64,000 nt of DNA from the NCBI GenBank assembly GCA_029261355.1, contig JAJDBM010000050.1, forward strand, positions 88,109-152,108, in the 5' to 3' direction. Positions within the stretch are counted from its first letter, which is position 1, and each line of letters starts with the position of its first letter. The DNA comes from Nitrospirales bacterium (GTDB lineage: Bacteria > Nitrospirota > Nitrospiria > Nitrospirales > UBA8639). This document shows, in pieces, positions 27,543-36,944 of the stretch. Made by a program: the position numbers and the translations under genes. The notes beneath the pieces were generated by a model. The model was not told the origin of the DNA. It did not search any database and worked only from the letters and a program-made list of their open reading frames with translations.

Positions 27543-28352
27543 CTATAATGAACCCCTTAAGGCAGGTGCTGGTATTCGACCAAAAGTCCTGAGTATAAGT
27601 AGTATGGAGATGGGAAGGTAAATGAGGCACCCAACCATGCCAATGAGATACTCTCCGATCCAAAAAGTGACGGATAAGTTGAACAATAACACAAGGTAGT
27701 ATAGTCCGACTCCTAAAAGAAGGTTGTATTGAACGATTGCCTGTGGAGGAGGAGAATGCACCCATTGAACGCGATCGACTGCGCAATATAGTCCGATTGA
27801 AATAATCCCAACTGTGGCCCACCCTAGGAAATTCGCGATTGGAATTCCAAAATACACACCAGGGTTCGGGTAGCCATAGATACGCCCTAAGAACCATTGA
27901 TCTCCACGAAGGGCTATAGGGTCGATGACAATATCGATAAAAGTGATAAAGAGTGTGGTGAGGAGGATAACTGGCCAGGACGTTCTAATTTGCTGGTTGA
28001 AATCCCATCCGGACAATGGGTCAGATTGTTTCCATGATAATACAAACATCAGTGCCATGCAGTAACTTGCGTGAAGTAGGAATGTAAAGGAGAGCGAATC
28101 CATAAAAGGAATGTTTGATATGTACAATTCCTCTCCGACTGTCGAACCGGTGTAATAGTAATCTCCAAATGGAAATCCAATTCGTGTGGATGAAAACTCA
28201 CTCAGGAATGCGGTGATCCATGTGAGTCCAAACATGAGCCCTGTTCGTTTCCATCCCAATAAGCGACTTGACGCTAAGACTGACATTCCCAAAAATATAA
28301 AAACATAGGGCCGAAGCATGATCGTCTGAATCAAAAGTGTTGGTATTTCCAT
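27543..28352 (-). CDS. cruF: CruF-type carotenoid 1,2-hydratase family membrane protein
   Basis: CruF hydrates the psi end of carotenoids such as gamma-carotene to make myxoxanthophyll-type products. The 269-residue protein has about seven membrane segments and the family pattern of acidic and aromatic residues in loops (STRIGFPFGDYYYTG, then PIALRGDQWFLGRIYGYPN), typical of PF04240. It starts 46 nt after the stop of hpnA on the same strand, and ispA is further upstream. This puts an isoprenoid chain maker, a hopanoid gene and a carotenoid gene together. Other members of the family have been annotated only as 'carotenoid biosynthesis protein', so the exact reaction is not certain. Confidence 0.8.
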   Translation of the reverse strand: MEIPTLLIQTIMLRPYVFIFLGMSVLASSRLLGWKRTGLMFGLTWITAFLSEFSSTRIGFPFGDYYYTGSTVGEELYISNIPFMDSLSFTFLLHASYCMALMFVLSWKQSDPLSGWDFNQQIRTSWPVILLTTLFITFIDIVIDPIALRGDQWFLGRIYGYPNPGVYFGIPIANFLGWATVGIISIGLYCAVDRVQWVHSPPPQAIVQYNLLLGVGLYYLVLLFNLSVTFWIGEYLIGMVGCLIYLPISILLILRTFGRIPAPALRGSL

Positions 28353-28398
28353 CAGGGACCCCTACAGGTTGGGTGAGAACGCGGTTTTCTTGATGATG

Positions 28399-29385
28399 CT
28401 AGGCATAGCCATGTGTGCGAAACCATTTGACGGCATGTTCGAGAGATGTTTCTATTGGTGTTTGGGGGAGGTCTAACTCCCGAATCGCTTTTGAACAATC
28501 ATAATGCATGAGATATTTTGCCATCCGTACGCCTTCAAGGGGGATTCGTGGTGGTCGGTGGGTCACATAATTAGCAATCCATTTATTCGCATGTGCCAAT
28601 GGGAGAATGGCGCGCCATGGGAGTTTGATGACGGGTGCTTTGACGCCAGTCAATGGACTCAGGATGGCAAAGATTTCCCGAAGTGTCAGATTGCGATGTC
28701 CGAGGATGTAGCGTTCCCCTACCCGCCCTTGTTCCATGGCACGAAGATGTCCTATTGCCACATCGTTCACATCAATGAGGTTCATACCCGTCTCAATGTA
28801 AGCGATCATGCGGCCAAGCATAAAGTCCACGATGATTTGACCGGTTGGCGTGGGTTTGACATCTCGTTCCCCTATGGGTGCGGAAGGATTGACGATAACA
28901 ATGGGCAGTCCGGCATGAATTAATTTGAAGACTTCCTGTTCCGCTAAGTACTTGGAGCGTTTGTAGTCCCCAGCCATTTGCGAGAGTGCAACCGGTATCT
29001 CCTCAGTTCCTAAGCCCCCGCCTTCAGGAAGCCCAATGGCACCAATCGTACTGGTATAGACGATCTTTTCGAGTCCCACGTCCCCCGCGGCTTGAAGCAA
29101 GTGTTTCGTTCCATCAACATTGATTCGATAAAAGATTTCGGGGTTTCTATCCCATAATGCATAATGTGCTGCCACGTGATAGAGCTGCCGGCATCCATGA
29201 AGCGCTTGACGAAGTGATTGAATATCTTGAAGGTCTCCCTCGACTGTTTCGACCGGTAATCCCTCCAAGTTTTTCAAGTTACTATTCTGTCTTATGAGCA
29301 CTCGTACATCGGTTCCGTTTGCAAGCAGCGTTCGTGTGACAGCTGCACCAATGAACCCTGTTGCCCCAGTCACGAGCGCTTTCAC
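28399..29385 (-). CDS. hpnA: Hopanoid-associated sugar epimerase HpnA
   Basis: The product (329 residues) is an extended short-chain dehydrogenase of the HpnA family, found with hopanoid synthesis genes and thought to act on the sugar-type side chain of bacteriohopanepolyols. The NAD-binding motif GATGFIG lies at the N-terminus, the catalytic TST and YxxxK (YKRSK) near residues 115 and 145, and the NPSAPIGERDVKPTPTG motif is characteristic of HpnA. I take the GTG at 29385 as start, because GGGAG lies 6 nt upstream; a TTG at 29388 is also in frame. cruF follows after 13 codons' worth of spacer. No squalene-hopene cyclase is in the window. Confidence 0.9.
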   Translation of the reverse strand: MKALVTGATGFIGAAVTRTLLANGTDVRVLIRQNSNLKNLEGLPVETVEGDLQDIQSLRQALHGCRQLYHVAAHYALWDRNPEIFYRINVDGTKHLLQAAGDVGLEKIVYTSTIGAIGLPEGGGLGTEEIPVALSQMAGDYKRSKYLAEQEVFKLIHAGLPIVIVNPSAPIGERDVKPTPTGQIIVDFMLGRMIAYIETGMNLIDVNDVAIGHLRAMEQGRVGERYILGHRNLTLREIFAILSPLTGVKAPVIKLPWRAILPLAHANKWIANYVTHRPPRIPLEGVRMAKYLMHYDCSKAIRELDLPQTPIETSLEHAVKWFRTHGYA

Positions 29386-29407
29386 CAAATACTCCCGGGG
29401 ATAGAAG

Positions 29408-29706
29408 GAATGTTGAAAAAAGCCGTCCGCGGCGTTCTCATTCTCTCGCCGTCTGAACGTGATATATTGTTTTGAGTTGGACTATCCGCTGTGTGAGTCC
29501 AGTGATTCGGCAGCATGTATTGAGGTTTCCCCAGAGTGTCGTGTTGGCTTATTCCCAGTAAGCTTCGCGCGTCCCTTGGGCACCTATGATCGCAGGTACA
29601 TTGGGAGTCGTATGGCCAATGAAGAATGTTGCGTGTCAGCGAATGTCCCCTCAACGATTGAGCCCAAGGGGGCTGCGGCCTTGCTGGATGGACTTTTTTG
29701 AACATT
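29408..29706. repeat. 300-bp element bounded by imperfect inverted repeats (MITE-like)
   Basis: The left end reads GAATGTTGAAAAAAGCCGTC on the plus strand; the right end read on the minus strand is AAATGTTCAAAAAAGTCCAT, continuing with CCAGCAAGGCCGC. The two ends pair over about 22 bp with a few mismatches, and the A6/T6 runs stand out. The interior has no gene: reading frames across it give low-complexity peptides without homology. I recall dispersed repeats with these ends (GTCCAGCAAGGCCGCAGC and TTTTTCAACATCC) in Nitrospira genomes. It lies between hpnA and ispA and is probably a non-autonomous repeat, not a gene. No clear target-site duplication was found. Confidence 0.6.
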
Positions 29707-29991
29707 TTCTCCCGTTCATGACCTGAGCTTCGATTGGTGGATGTAAGGGCCATTGAATTGAAACATTTACCAACCCCATATGTGAAGCATGAAGGGAGCA
29801 TCGAGGCATAATTTTTAGAGTCATGAAAGGTTGGTTCGGCAGCCACATGGTACTAAGGGTCAGTATTGTTGAAGCAGTAGATTGAGGAAGGCATCGGCAG
29901 TATTTCAGAACGCAGATATAGAGTAGGCGAAAATAGTGATATGAGTTCGAGTCTAGGTGTATCGTTCTTGGTCACAAGATACGCAGGGTTT

Positions 29992-30882
29992 CTAATTTCG
30001 GCGTTGAATCACGTAGTTCGCCAATGCACGGAGTGGTTCGGCCTGTTCATCAAAGTCTTCCAACCGTCGTAAAGCTCGACTGATACATTCAGCGGCTAAT
30101 TCTCGTGCTCCATCAATGCCATAGAATGATGGATAGGTTTTTTTCCCTCGCTTAGCATCAGTTCCGGCATCTTTGCCCAGTTCTTCACGCGTACCCGTCA
30201 TATTTAACACATCATCAGCAATTTGAAAGGCAAGGCCAATGTCTTCAGCGTATCCGGTCAATCTTTCTAACTGAGTCGATGTCGCACCAGCCCAAATTCC
30301 TCCAACCCGAACCGCAGAACGAATAAGTTTCCCTGTTTTATAGTTGTGAATGGTTTGCAACGTGAGGAGATCAATGTCCTGGTTTTCTGCTTGGATGTCC
30401 ATGACTTGACCCCCAACCATTCCATCGTGTCCAGCTCCGAGGGCTACTTCGGAAATGATTTGGATCTGTCTTTCGGCAGGGATTGGTGATTCAGATGCTG
30501 GTTGGCTGCATAATTCAAAGGCCATCGTCAGCAAGGCATCACCAGACAAGATCGCCAGTCCATCTCCATAGACTTTATGATTCGTTGGGCGTCCTCGTCG
30601 ATAATCATCATTGTCCATGGCTGGTAGGTCATCATGGACAAGTGAATAAGTATGAATCAATTCAAGTGCCGCGGCATAAGGAAGCACTCCATTATTTTTA
30701 CTACCGATGGCTTCCGCAGCGGCGAGTGTGAGAATTGGACGGATTCGCTTGCCTCCCCCTAGCAGGCTATACCGCATTGATTCATAGAGGGTTTTGGCCA
30801 GAATATGTCCAGGAGGCACTACTTGATCTAAGAATTGATCAATTCGTTCCTGTTGTTGTTTGAGATAATCTTGAATATTCAC
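29992..30882 (-). CDS. ispA: Farnesyl/geranylgeranyl diphosphate synthase
   Basis: The 296-residue product is a short-chain trans-prenyl diphosphate synthase that condenses isopentenyl diphosphate with allylic diphosphates. The first Asp-rich motif is DDLPAMDND near residue 84, the second is DDVLN near residue 224; GGKRIRP at residues 38-44 binds diphosphate. FPP or GGPP as product is plausible; the residues before the first Asp motif suggest a short chain but do not settle it. The start used is GTG at 30882; no strong Shine-Dalgarno is visible. It probably feeds the hopanoid and carotenoid genes downstream, from which the repeat element separates it. Confidence 0.93.
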   Translation of the reverse strand: MNIQDYLKQQQERIDQFLDQVVPPGHILAKTLYESMRYSLLGGGKRIRPILTLAAAEAIGSKNNGVLPYAAALELIHTYSLVHDDLPAMDNDDYRRGRPTNHKVYGDGLAILSGDALLTMAFELCSQPASESPIPAERQIQIISEVALGAGHDGMVGGQVMDIQAENQDIDLLTLQTIHNYKTGKLIRSAVRVGGIWAGATSTQLERLTGYAEDIGLAFQIADDVLNMTGTREELGKDAGTDAKRGKKTYPSFYGIDGARELAAECISRALRRLEDFDEQAEPLRALANYVIQRRN

Positions 30883-31056
30883 AAAAGGCAGTATTGGTTC
30901 TAACTCTGGGTGAAAGTGTTATTGGCAGGTGTTGAGCAGCAATCGAGCCTATCAAAGGGGTTTTTCCATGTCAAACGAAAAGCCATCAGAAGACAGCTTT
31001 GGGACATAATTGAAAACACCTGGTTTATTTGTATTCGATGAAGGAGCCCAGTATAC

Positions 31057-31353
31057 TTGGGTACTATGAGTATTCGAACCCGAGCAGGTGAATGGCAGCC
31101 ACTAATGTTAGGGGTTGAGCCTGAATTGTGCGGTGTCTGTGGTGATGGGCTGTCCCGTAATTTTACCTTGTTACGAGGGGGGTGGGAGCGCTGTACGCTT
31201 TGTGAGCGATTTGTTCACCATAGTTGCTTAGTCAGTGGGAAAGTCTCCTTTTTGAAGATACGTCCTCGTATTTGCCTATCCTGTCGCCCTGATTCCTATT
31301 CTTCAGAATCCACGACTCATAATACGTCTCATTCGACTGCTCTCAAGTCATGA
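31057..31353 (+). CDS. Small protein with a PHD-type C4HC3 zinc finger pattern
   Basis: The product has 98 residues from the TTG used here. Its cysteines and histidine fit the cross-brace pattern of PHD/FYVE-type fingers: C25-x2-C28, C46-x2-C49, H54-x2-C57, C73-x2-C76. Between them the hydrophobic and tryptophan residues (GGWERC) also agree. Such fingers are typical of eukaryotes and rare in bacteria. The Shine-Dalgarno AAGGAG at 31041-31046 is 10 nt from TTG 31057 and 19 nt from ATG 31066, so TTG is more likely. The stop overlaps the next ATG (ATGA), so the following membrane protein is translationally coupled. Function is unknown. Confidence 0.75.
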   Translation: MGTMSIRTRAGEWQPLMLGVEPELCGVCGDGLSRNFTLLRGGWERCTLCERFVHHSCLVSGKVSFLKIRPRICLSCRPDSYSSESTTHNTSHSTALKS

Positions 31354-31703
31354 AGTTACACACGCAGGCTTTATCGTCTATGGCTTCCCATCAAAGCTAT
31401 GGTGCTCTTTTTGTTGGATTCATCATTGCGCCCCTACTCAGTTTCTTTAGTGGATTTCATACCATGGACTTTATCGTGGGCGGCGTGTACACGTGGCCAC
31501 AAATGAGTCGTGTCGTTGCGCTCACGTTGGCGTTTGTGATTCTCAGTTATGAATTTGTTTATAAAGAAAATAGGGAACAGGCGCTTCACTCGCAGGGGAT
31601 ACGAATGAGTCAACAGGGACTGAAGGCTATTTTGTATTCCTGTTTTGTGCCCTATGTGTTAGGTGTCTTGTTGCTCTTGTCGTTGGTTCTCGTTTCTCAG
31701 TAA
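31350..31703 (+). CDS. Small multi-pass membrane protein of unknown function
   Basis: The 117-residue product has three or four hydrophobic segments (about residues 18-35, 55-70 and 92-116) and a charged cytoplasmic loop with KENREQ in the middle. The start codon overlaps the stop of the zinc finger gene by 4 nt, so the two are made together. I do not recognise a family. The pair may be a membrane-tethered zinc finger unit, which is inference from coupling only. Confidence 0.68.
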   Translation: MKLHTQALSSMASHQSYGALFVGFIIAPLLSFFSGFHTMDFIVGGVYTWPQMSRVVALTLAFVILSYEFVYKENREQALHSQGIRMSQQGLKAILYSCFVPYVLGVLLLLSLVLVSQ

Positions 31704-31737
31704 CCATATTGTCGTACCATGTATTGAGGAGTTTGTC

Positions 31738-31923
31738 ATGAAAAATGTAGATATGAAAATCGATGGAAATATGCTGACAATTTCGGTAGATCTCTCAAAA
31801 AGCTTTGGTCCATCTTCATCTGGTAAAACGACGATTATTGCCACGACTGAAGGGAATGTAGCTGTTGAGGGACGAGAGGAAGTTAAGATTGGCCTGAATA
31901 TTTATACAAAGAAGACTGCTTAA
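31738..31923 (+). CDS. Conserved small hypothetical protein, 61 aa
   Basis: The start at 31738 has a Shine-Dalgarno GAGGAG 6 nt upstream. The 61-residue product (begins MKNVDMKIDG) contains the run FGPSSSGKTTIIATTEGN, which I recognise from a widespread small family with no known role. The GKT is a coincidental resemblance to a P-loop; the protein is much too short for a P-loop NTPase. It lies 34 nt downstream of the membrane protein gene and could be in the same operon. Its stop is 15 nt from the convergent uvrA. Confidence 0.82.
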   Translation: MKNVDMKIDGNMLTISVDLSKSFGPSSSGKTTIIATTEGNVAVEGREEVKIGLNIYTKKTA

Positions 31924-31938
31924 AAAACCGATATTCCG

Positions 31939-34449
31939 CTATTTGCGAATTTCTTCCCGTAACGCCCGTCCCGTCCATGATTCTGGTATGCTCATAATAT
32001 GGGATGGCGGGCCTTCAGCAACAATTTGGCCCCCTCGATGTCCACCTTCTGGGCCAAGGTCGAGCACCCAATCTGCATTTCGAATCACGTCAAGATTGTG
32101 TTCAATCACTAACACGGTGTTCCCGGATTCTACTAAACGATTCAGAACTTCCAGTAGTCGTTGGATATCGGCAAAATGTAAGCCTGTGGTTGGTTCATCA
32201 AGGATATAGAGAGTTCTTCCAGTGGCTCGTTTCGATAGTTCTTTTGCTAACTTGATTCGTTGAGCCTCACCACCTGAAAGAGTGGTAGCCGATTGCCCAA
32301 GCTTTAGATATTGCAGCCCAACATCCGTTAACGTTTGCAACTTTGTTCGGATGGAGGGAAATGGAGAAAAAAACTCCAGTGCCTCTGCCACTGTCATATT
32401 GAGAATGTCCGCAATTGTTTTTCCTTTGTACAACACGTCAAGTGTTTCTCTGTTATATCGCTGCCCTTTGCAGACGTCACAGGTGACATAGACATCTGGA
32501 AGAAAGTGCATCTCAATCTTGATCAAGCCATCACCTTGACATGTTTCACATCGTCCGCCTTTGACATTAAAACTATATCGACCAGGTTTATAGCCACGAA
32601 TTCTCGACTCAGGCAAATTGGCAAACAAATCTCGAATAAACCCAAATAGGCCAGTATAGGTTGCTGGGTTTGAACGTGGTGTTCTTCCAATAGGGGATTG
32701 ATCAATGTCGATGACTTTATCCAAGGCTGTCACGCCTTTAAGTCGTTGACACCCCTCAATTTTTGGTTTTTTTTGGTACAGCATTTGTGAAAGAGAGTGA
32801 AGTAGCACATCAAGAATGAGAGTACTTTTTCCAGACCCAGAAACTCCTGTGACACATGTTAGAAGACCTAATGGGATATTTACTGTTAGCGTTTTTAAAT
32901 TGAATCTATGGGCCCCCACGACAGTCAACATACTTTTGGGTGAACGCTGATGTGGAGGAAGGCTCACACGATTCGTCCCGTTGAGATATTTTCCGGTCAA
33001 TGAGGCAGGATGTTTCATGATGGATTTTGGCGTGCCTTGTGCCATCAAATATCCACCCTGGACTCCGGCGCCAGGACCGAGGTCGAGAAGGTGATCAGCG
33101 GCTAACATGGTTTCGGCGTCATGCTCTACGACAATGACTGTATTGCCCATATCGCGAAGTCGAAGTAGCGTTTTGAGTAAACGTTCATTGTCACGTTGGT
33201 GTAAGCCAATGCTTGGTTCATCAAGTATATAGAGGACTCCAACAAGCCCAGATCCTATTTGTGTTGCCAGGCGAATTCGTTGACCCTCCCCTCCAGATAA
33301 TGATCCGGCTGGACGGTCGAGCGTGAGATAGTCCAACCCAACATTGAGTAGGAAATCCAAGCGTTCTCGTATTTCTTTAAGAATACGCTGACCAATAAAG
33401 CGATCACGATCATTCAGCGGCATGGTAGAGACGAACTCGGCAGCCTCTTGAATGGAACGTTTCGTTATGTCCGCAATAGACTGATCCGCTATTTTTATTG
33501 ATAAACTTTCTGGTTTGAGTCGTGCGCCTCCACAGGCCTGACAGGGATCTCGATGGGAGTAATCTTCTTGTTCGGGACATTCCCCAGCCATCGTGACACC
33601 AAGGCCATCACATGCGGGACAGGCGCCATGTGGGCTATTGAATGAAAAAATTCTTGGCGCAATTTCTGGATAGCTGACTCCGCACCGGATGCATGCTGCA
33701 TTCTCGCTATAGAGTGAAACGTGATCCTTCTCGGTCAGGACGCCCACGAGTCCATTCGTGAGTTTGAGTGTTGATTCGATTGAATCAGCAAGCCGACGAG
33801 AAAAGGCTTCATCGGTTTTCATGATCAATCGATCCACGACAATTTCGATCGTATGCTTCTGCTGCTTTTGCAACTTAATTTCTTTACTGAGTTCAGTCAT
33901 CTCCCCATCAATTCGTGCTCGAATGTAGCCTGCCCGGCGTGCACTGAGAAGTTCTTTTCGATATTCGCCTTTTCTTCCTCGAACAATGGGGGCCAAGATT
34001 TGCAGTTTTGTTCCTGGGGTAAGCTGTTGTATGGATTCAACGATTTGCTGCACGGTTTGAGCTGTGATGTGGTCTCCGCATTGATGGCAAAATGGTTGTC
34101 CAATGCGGGCAAAGAGGAGGCGGAAGTAGTCGTATATTTCGGTGACTGTTCCGACCGTGGACCGAGGATTGCGGGTCGTATTTTTTTGTTCTATAGAAAT
34201 GGCTGGAGAGAGACCTTCAATGGAATCAATGTCGGGCTTCCCCATTTGTTCGAGGAATTGTCGGGCGTAGGCGGAGAGTGACTCGACGTAACGTCGTTGT
34301 CCTTCGGCATAGATGGTATCGAAGGCGAGAGACGACTTGCCCGACCCACTGAGTCCAGTGACGACGACGAACTGATCCCTTGGAATCTCAAGGTCAAGAT
34401 TTTTAAGATTGTGTTCGCGAGCACCTTTAATGGTGATAGTTTCACGCAT
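31939..34449 (-). CDS. uvrA: Excinuclease ABC subunit UvrA without insertion domain
   Basis: UvrA is the damage-sensing ATPase of nucleotide excision repair and loads UvrB on DNA. The product has 836 residues, about 100 fewer than usual. ABC module I (Walker [11 protein letters not shown]), the UvrB-binding domain (about 117-240), and the first zinc module (C253, C256, C277, C280) are present. The insertion domain, normally about 90-100 residues between CPACDGLG and CxxCxGxRL, is reduced to about 18 residues (285-302). Module I signature (SLSGGEGQR), module II Walker A, the second zinc module (CETC, CDVC) and second signature (LSGGEAQR) follow. The insertion domain contacts DNA in known UvrA; a lost domain may change damage recognition. 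The ATG start is clear. Confidence 0.96.
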   Translation of the reverse strand: MRETITIKGAREHNLKNLDLEIPRDQFVVVTGLSGSGKSSLAFDTIYAEGQRRYVESLSAYARQFLEQMGKPDIDSIEGLSPAISIEQKNTTRNPRSTVGTVTEIYDYFRLLFARIGQPFCHQCGDHITAQTVQQIVESIQQLTPGTKLQILAPIVRGRKGEYRKELLSARRAGYIRARIDGEMTELSKEIKLQKQQKHTIEIVVDRLIMKTDEAFSRRLADSIESTLKLTNGLVGVLTEKDHVSLYSENAACIRCGVSYPEIAPRIFSFNSPHGACPACDGLGVTMAGECPEQEDYSHRDPCQACGGARLKPESLSIKIADQSIADITKRSIQEAAEFVSTMPLNDRDRFIGQRILKEIRERLDFLLNVGLDYLTLDRPAGSLSGGEGQRIRLATQIGSGLVGVLYILDEPSIGLHQRDNERLLKTLLRLRDMGNTVIVVEHDAETMLAADHLLDLGPGAGVQGGYLMAQGTPKSIMKHPASLTGKYLNGTNRVSLPPHQRSPKSMLTVVGAHRFNLKTLTVNIPLGLLTCVTGVSGSGKSTLILDVLLHSLSQMLYQKKPKIEGCQRLKGVTALDKVIDIDQSPIGRTPRSNPATYTGLFGFIRDLFANLPESRIRGYKPGRYSFNVKGGRCETCQGDGLIKIEMHFLPDVYVTCDVCKGQRYNRETLDVLYKGKTIADILNMTVAEALEFFSPFPSIRTKLQTLTDVGLQYLKLGQSATTLSGGEAQRIKLAKELSKRATGRTLYILDEPTTGLHFADIQRLLEVLNRLVESGNTVLVIEHNLDVIRNADWVLDLGPEGGHRGGQIVAEGPPSHIMSIPESWTGRALREEIRK

Positions 34450-34650
34450 TTCGGAAGGAATTATAGCATAGGGAACAGGTAGAGTGATTCGTTTATCACC
34501 GATGGAGACCAGCGGATTGACCCAACCTAGGGTGTTCGATACAATCTCCTATGGCTTCATGCTCTACATGCATGGAGGTTGTGGTATTCGTCTGTCAGTT
34601 TTACACTTTTATTTTCGAAGAATTTTATTTATTTATCTGAGGAGCTCCTC

Positions 34651-35202
34651 ATGAATCATGGAAATTACAAGTACGTTGTCAGTGTCATCATGGCCTGTCT
34701 GATGCTTCAGGCTTCCTTGGCTTTTGCCGCTCGTTATGAACTCACCCGGAACAGCGTTCAAGATGCAAAGGTGATAGATGCTTCAGATGTTTCGTTATAT
34801 CAGGTCAAATTGGGTGATTCAGAAGCCAAAGCTGTAGAAACCCTACTTGAAGAAAAGATTGCGGGCGTTCGGGCCGAACAAGAAGGAACCTTTATTCTCC
34901 TTTGGGATAAGAGTAAGCCCACAGGTGCGATGGCGGGAGTGAGGATTGTAGATGGAAAAGTTGATTTAATATTCATAAATGATCGCTTTAGTCATAAAGT
35001 ACGAGGAATTTTCAGAACTGTGCTTGCAGCCCAAACGGCTAGGGAAATTCGTGATTTACTTGGACCCGAGGATTTCAAGAATGAAACATTAATGGGCGCA
35101 AAGCTGCTATACGAAGAAAAAGGTTTTCTTGTGAATTTCCTTGAAAGTAGTGTGAACGTTGAGTTTTGCTTAGGGTGCTCTGATCTCTATAATTCCTTTT
35201 AA
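34651..35202 (+). CDS. Exported protein of unknown function, 183 aa
   Basis: The start is the ATG at 34651, preceded by a GAGGAG Shine-Dalgarno 6 nt upstream. The product has a signal peptide (about 25 residues, cleavage after LAFA). The mature part is about 158 residues, globular and mixed alpha/beta, with a possible disulfide pair near the C-terminus (CLGC). The sequence does not fit a family I know. It lies 155 nt before ruvB in the same direction. Confidence 0.78.
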   Translation: MNHGNYKYVVSVIMACLMLQASLAFAARYELTRNSVQDAKVIDASDVSLYQVKLGDSEAKAVETLLEEKIAGVRAEQEGTFILLWDKSKPTGAMAGVRIVDGKVDLIFINDRFSHKVRGIFRTVLAAQTAREIRDLLGPEDFKNETLMGAKLLYEEKGFLVNFLESSVNVEFCLGCSDLYNSF

Positions 35203-35356
35203 TGAGATCTTTTTGATTTCTTTGTTCGTTTCCCAAATGTTTTATCTTCTGCCTTACTGACATTGGGGTATGCTCCTAATGTTCAATTCTCATTTTTTTC
35301 GGTATGAAGAAGGGGATGTTGTCGTCCTACTTTTTAGTCCGTGTGGTTAAAACCCC

Positions 35357-36370
35357 ATGAATGATCGGTTTCTTTCGACGCAAGCTCTTGAGGATGAGCA
35401 GAGTCTTGAGGGTTCATTGCGCCCTCAACGTTTAGATGAATACATTGGGCAGGCGCGAATGAAAGAGTCTTTGCGTATCTGCATAGAGGCGGCAACTCGT
35501 CGGGGAGAAGCTCTTGATCATGCGATATTTTATGGGCCACCCGGTTTAGGAAAGACCACCATCTCTCATATTATTGCTCATGAAATGGGTGGGAGTATTC
35601 GTTCGACTTCTGGATTAGTGTTGGCGCATGCAGGAGACCTTGCGGCTATTTTGGCCAATCTTCAACCGCGCGATGTTTTGTTTATTGACGAAATTCACCG
35701 ATTGCCTCCATCAGTTGAGGAAGCGCTGTACCCGGCAATGGAAGATTTTCAAATAGATTTGGTGATCGGTCAAGGTCCATCAATGAGGACAATGAAGCTC
35801 GACCTTCCGCCTTTCACCCTCATTGGCGCCACGACCAGAGCTGGGTCACTTACGTCTCCCCTTCGTGAACGATTTGGGTTGGTCTATCGACTTGATTTTT
35901 ACTCAGCAGAAGAGTTGCAACTTATTGTGACCAGAAGCTCAGGGCTTCTAGGTGTTGAGATTGAACCAGGTGCGGCTGCGGAAATTGCCGGTCGATCAAG
36001 AGGAACCCCTCGAATAGCCAATCGATTAATTAAACGTGCCAGAGACTTTGCAGAGGTCAAAGCTCAGGGTGTGCTGACGCGCGAGGTGGCTCGTGATGCT
36101 TTGACTTGGTTAGGTATTGATGATGCGGGGTTCGATGAAATGGATAGGAAAATTCTGTTGACGATTATTGAAAAATTTAAAGGAGGGCCGGTAGGAGTTG
36201 AGGCTATTGCTGCAGCCGTCCAAGAAGAAAAAGTTACGTTAGAAGATGTGTATGAACCCTTTCTTATTCAATCTGGCTACCTTGATCGCACGGCTCGTGG
36301 CCGTCAAGTGACGACACGAGCGTTAGATCATTTTGGGAAGTCGGGAGGTCTCTTTTCTCAACCTCTGTAA
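35357..36370 (+). CDS. ruvB: Holliday junction branch migration ATPase RuvB
   Basis: RuvB forms a hexameric ring motor that drives branch migration with RuvA in recombination repair. The 337-residue product has the standard length and motifs: Walker [10 protein letters not shown], Walker B DEIHRL, sensor I GATTRAG, the arginine finger region, and the C-terminal winged helix with YLDRTARGR. ruvA and ruvC are not adjacent. The ATG at 35357 is in a typical context; no strong Shine-Dalgarno is evident. Confidence 0.97.
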   Translation: MNDRFLSTQALEDEQSLEGSLRPQRLDEYIGQARMKESLRICIEAATRRGEALDHAIFYGPPGLGKTTISHIIAHEMGGSIRSTSGLVLAHAGDLAAILANLQPRDVLFIDEIHRLPPSVEEALYPAMEDFQIDLVIGQGPSMRTMKLDLPPFTLIGATTRAGSLTSPLRERFGLVYRLDFYSAEELQLIVTRSSGLLGVEIEPGAAAEIAGRSRGTPRIANRLIKRARDFAEVKAQGVLTREVARDALTWLGIDDAGFDEMDRKILLTIIEKFKGGPVGVEAIAAAVQEEKVTLEDVYEPFLIQSGYLDRTARGRQVTTRALDHFGKSGGLFSQPL

Positions 36371-36371
36371 T

Positions 36372-36914
36372 TTAGTTTTGTTTATTATGGGGTTCTTTCG
36401 TTTTATATTGTAAGGCATCAAGCCCGGCTTGAGCGCAGGCTTCATCTAACCCTGCTCCTGGAGCACCTCCGACGCCAATGCCGCCGACAATAGTTGTCTC
36501 TATCCTAATTGGTAATCCTCCACCAAGAATTAGAATGTTATCGTTCATATCCCGAAGAGGTTGCAGGGTTGGAATTTTTGTGATCAATTCAGCCAATTCG
36601 TTTGTTGATCGGCCTATACTGGCAGCCGTGTAGGCTTTTTTGAAGCTACTATCTTGTGTATGAGGCCCTGCACCGTCTCCTCGTATTAAGACTTTCAGGT
36701 TTCCACCTTGGTCGACCACAGCCACACTTACATGATAGCCCCCAGTCTTGCATTTACTTAATGCGGCCGTTGCGGCTTTTTCAGCCGAGGACAATGGTAA
36801 GAGAAGGTGAGTTGGGTGGTCTTGATGAGCCAGGACGAGGGGTGGGACGGTTAGGCTGAAACTCATACTGAGAATGAAGAGTCCGCATGATTGAATGAAG
36901 GTTATTGTCTTCAT
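36372..36914 (-). CDS. Exported GlcG/HbpS-family (DUF336) protein
   Basis: The 180-residue product has a signal peptide (about 29 residues), then the compact GlcG/HbpS fold: VSVAVVDQGGNLKVLIRGDGA, KKAYTAASIGRST, then ILGGGLPIRIETTIVGGIGVGGAPG. Relatives bind heme or degrade small ligands, or are of unknown use (the periplasmic HbpS senses heme and redox stress in Streptomyces). Its start lies 30 nt after the stop of the KefB-type antiporter gene, so the two probably share a transcript. The convergent ruvB ends 2 nt before it. AGGAGAAG is a good Shine-Dalgarno. Confidence 0.88.
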   Translation of the reverse strand: MKTITFIQSCGLFILSMSFSLTVPPLVLAHQDHPTHLLLPLSSAEKAATAALSKCKTGGYHVSVAVVDQGGNLKVLIRGDGAGPHTQDSSFKKAYTAASIGRSTNELAELITKIPTLQPLRDMNDNILILGGGLPIRIETTIVGGIGVGGAPGAGLDEACAQAGLDALQYKTKEPHNKQN

Positions 36915-36944
36915 GATAGCTTCTCCTCTTTAAATACGGTTTTA

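Noticed and set aside
29382..29846. A 154-codon minus-strand frame between hpnA and ispA.
   Set aside because: Most of it is the inverted-repeat element; the peptide is low-complexity and typical of translated repeats.
31813..31836. GKT run in the 61-residue protein looking like a P-loop.
   Set aside because: The protein is too short for an NTPase and belongs to a small conserved family without that fold.
34639..34650. Perfect palindrome GAGGAGCTCCTC.
   Set aside because: It contains the Shine-Dalgarno of the exported protein at 34651 and has no loop, so it cannot form a stable hairpin; probably coincidental.
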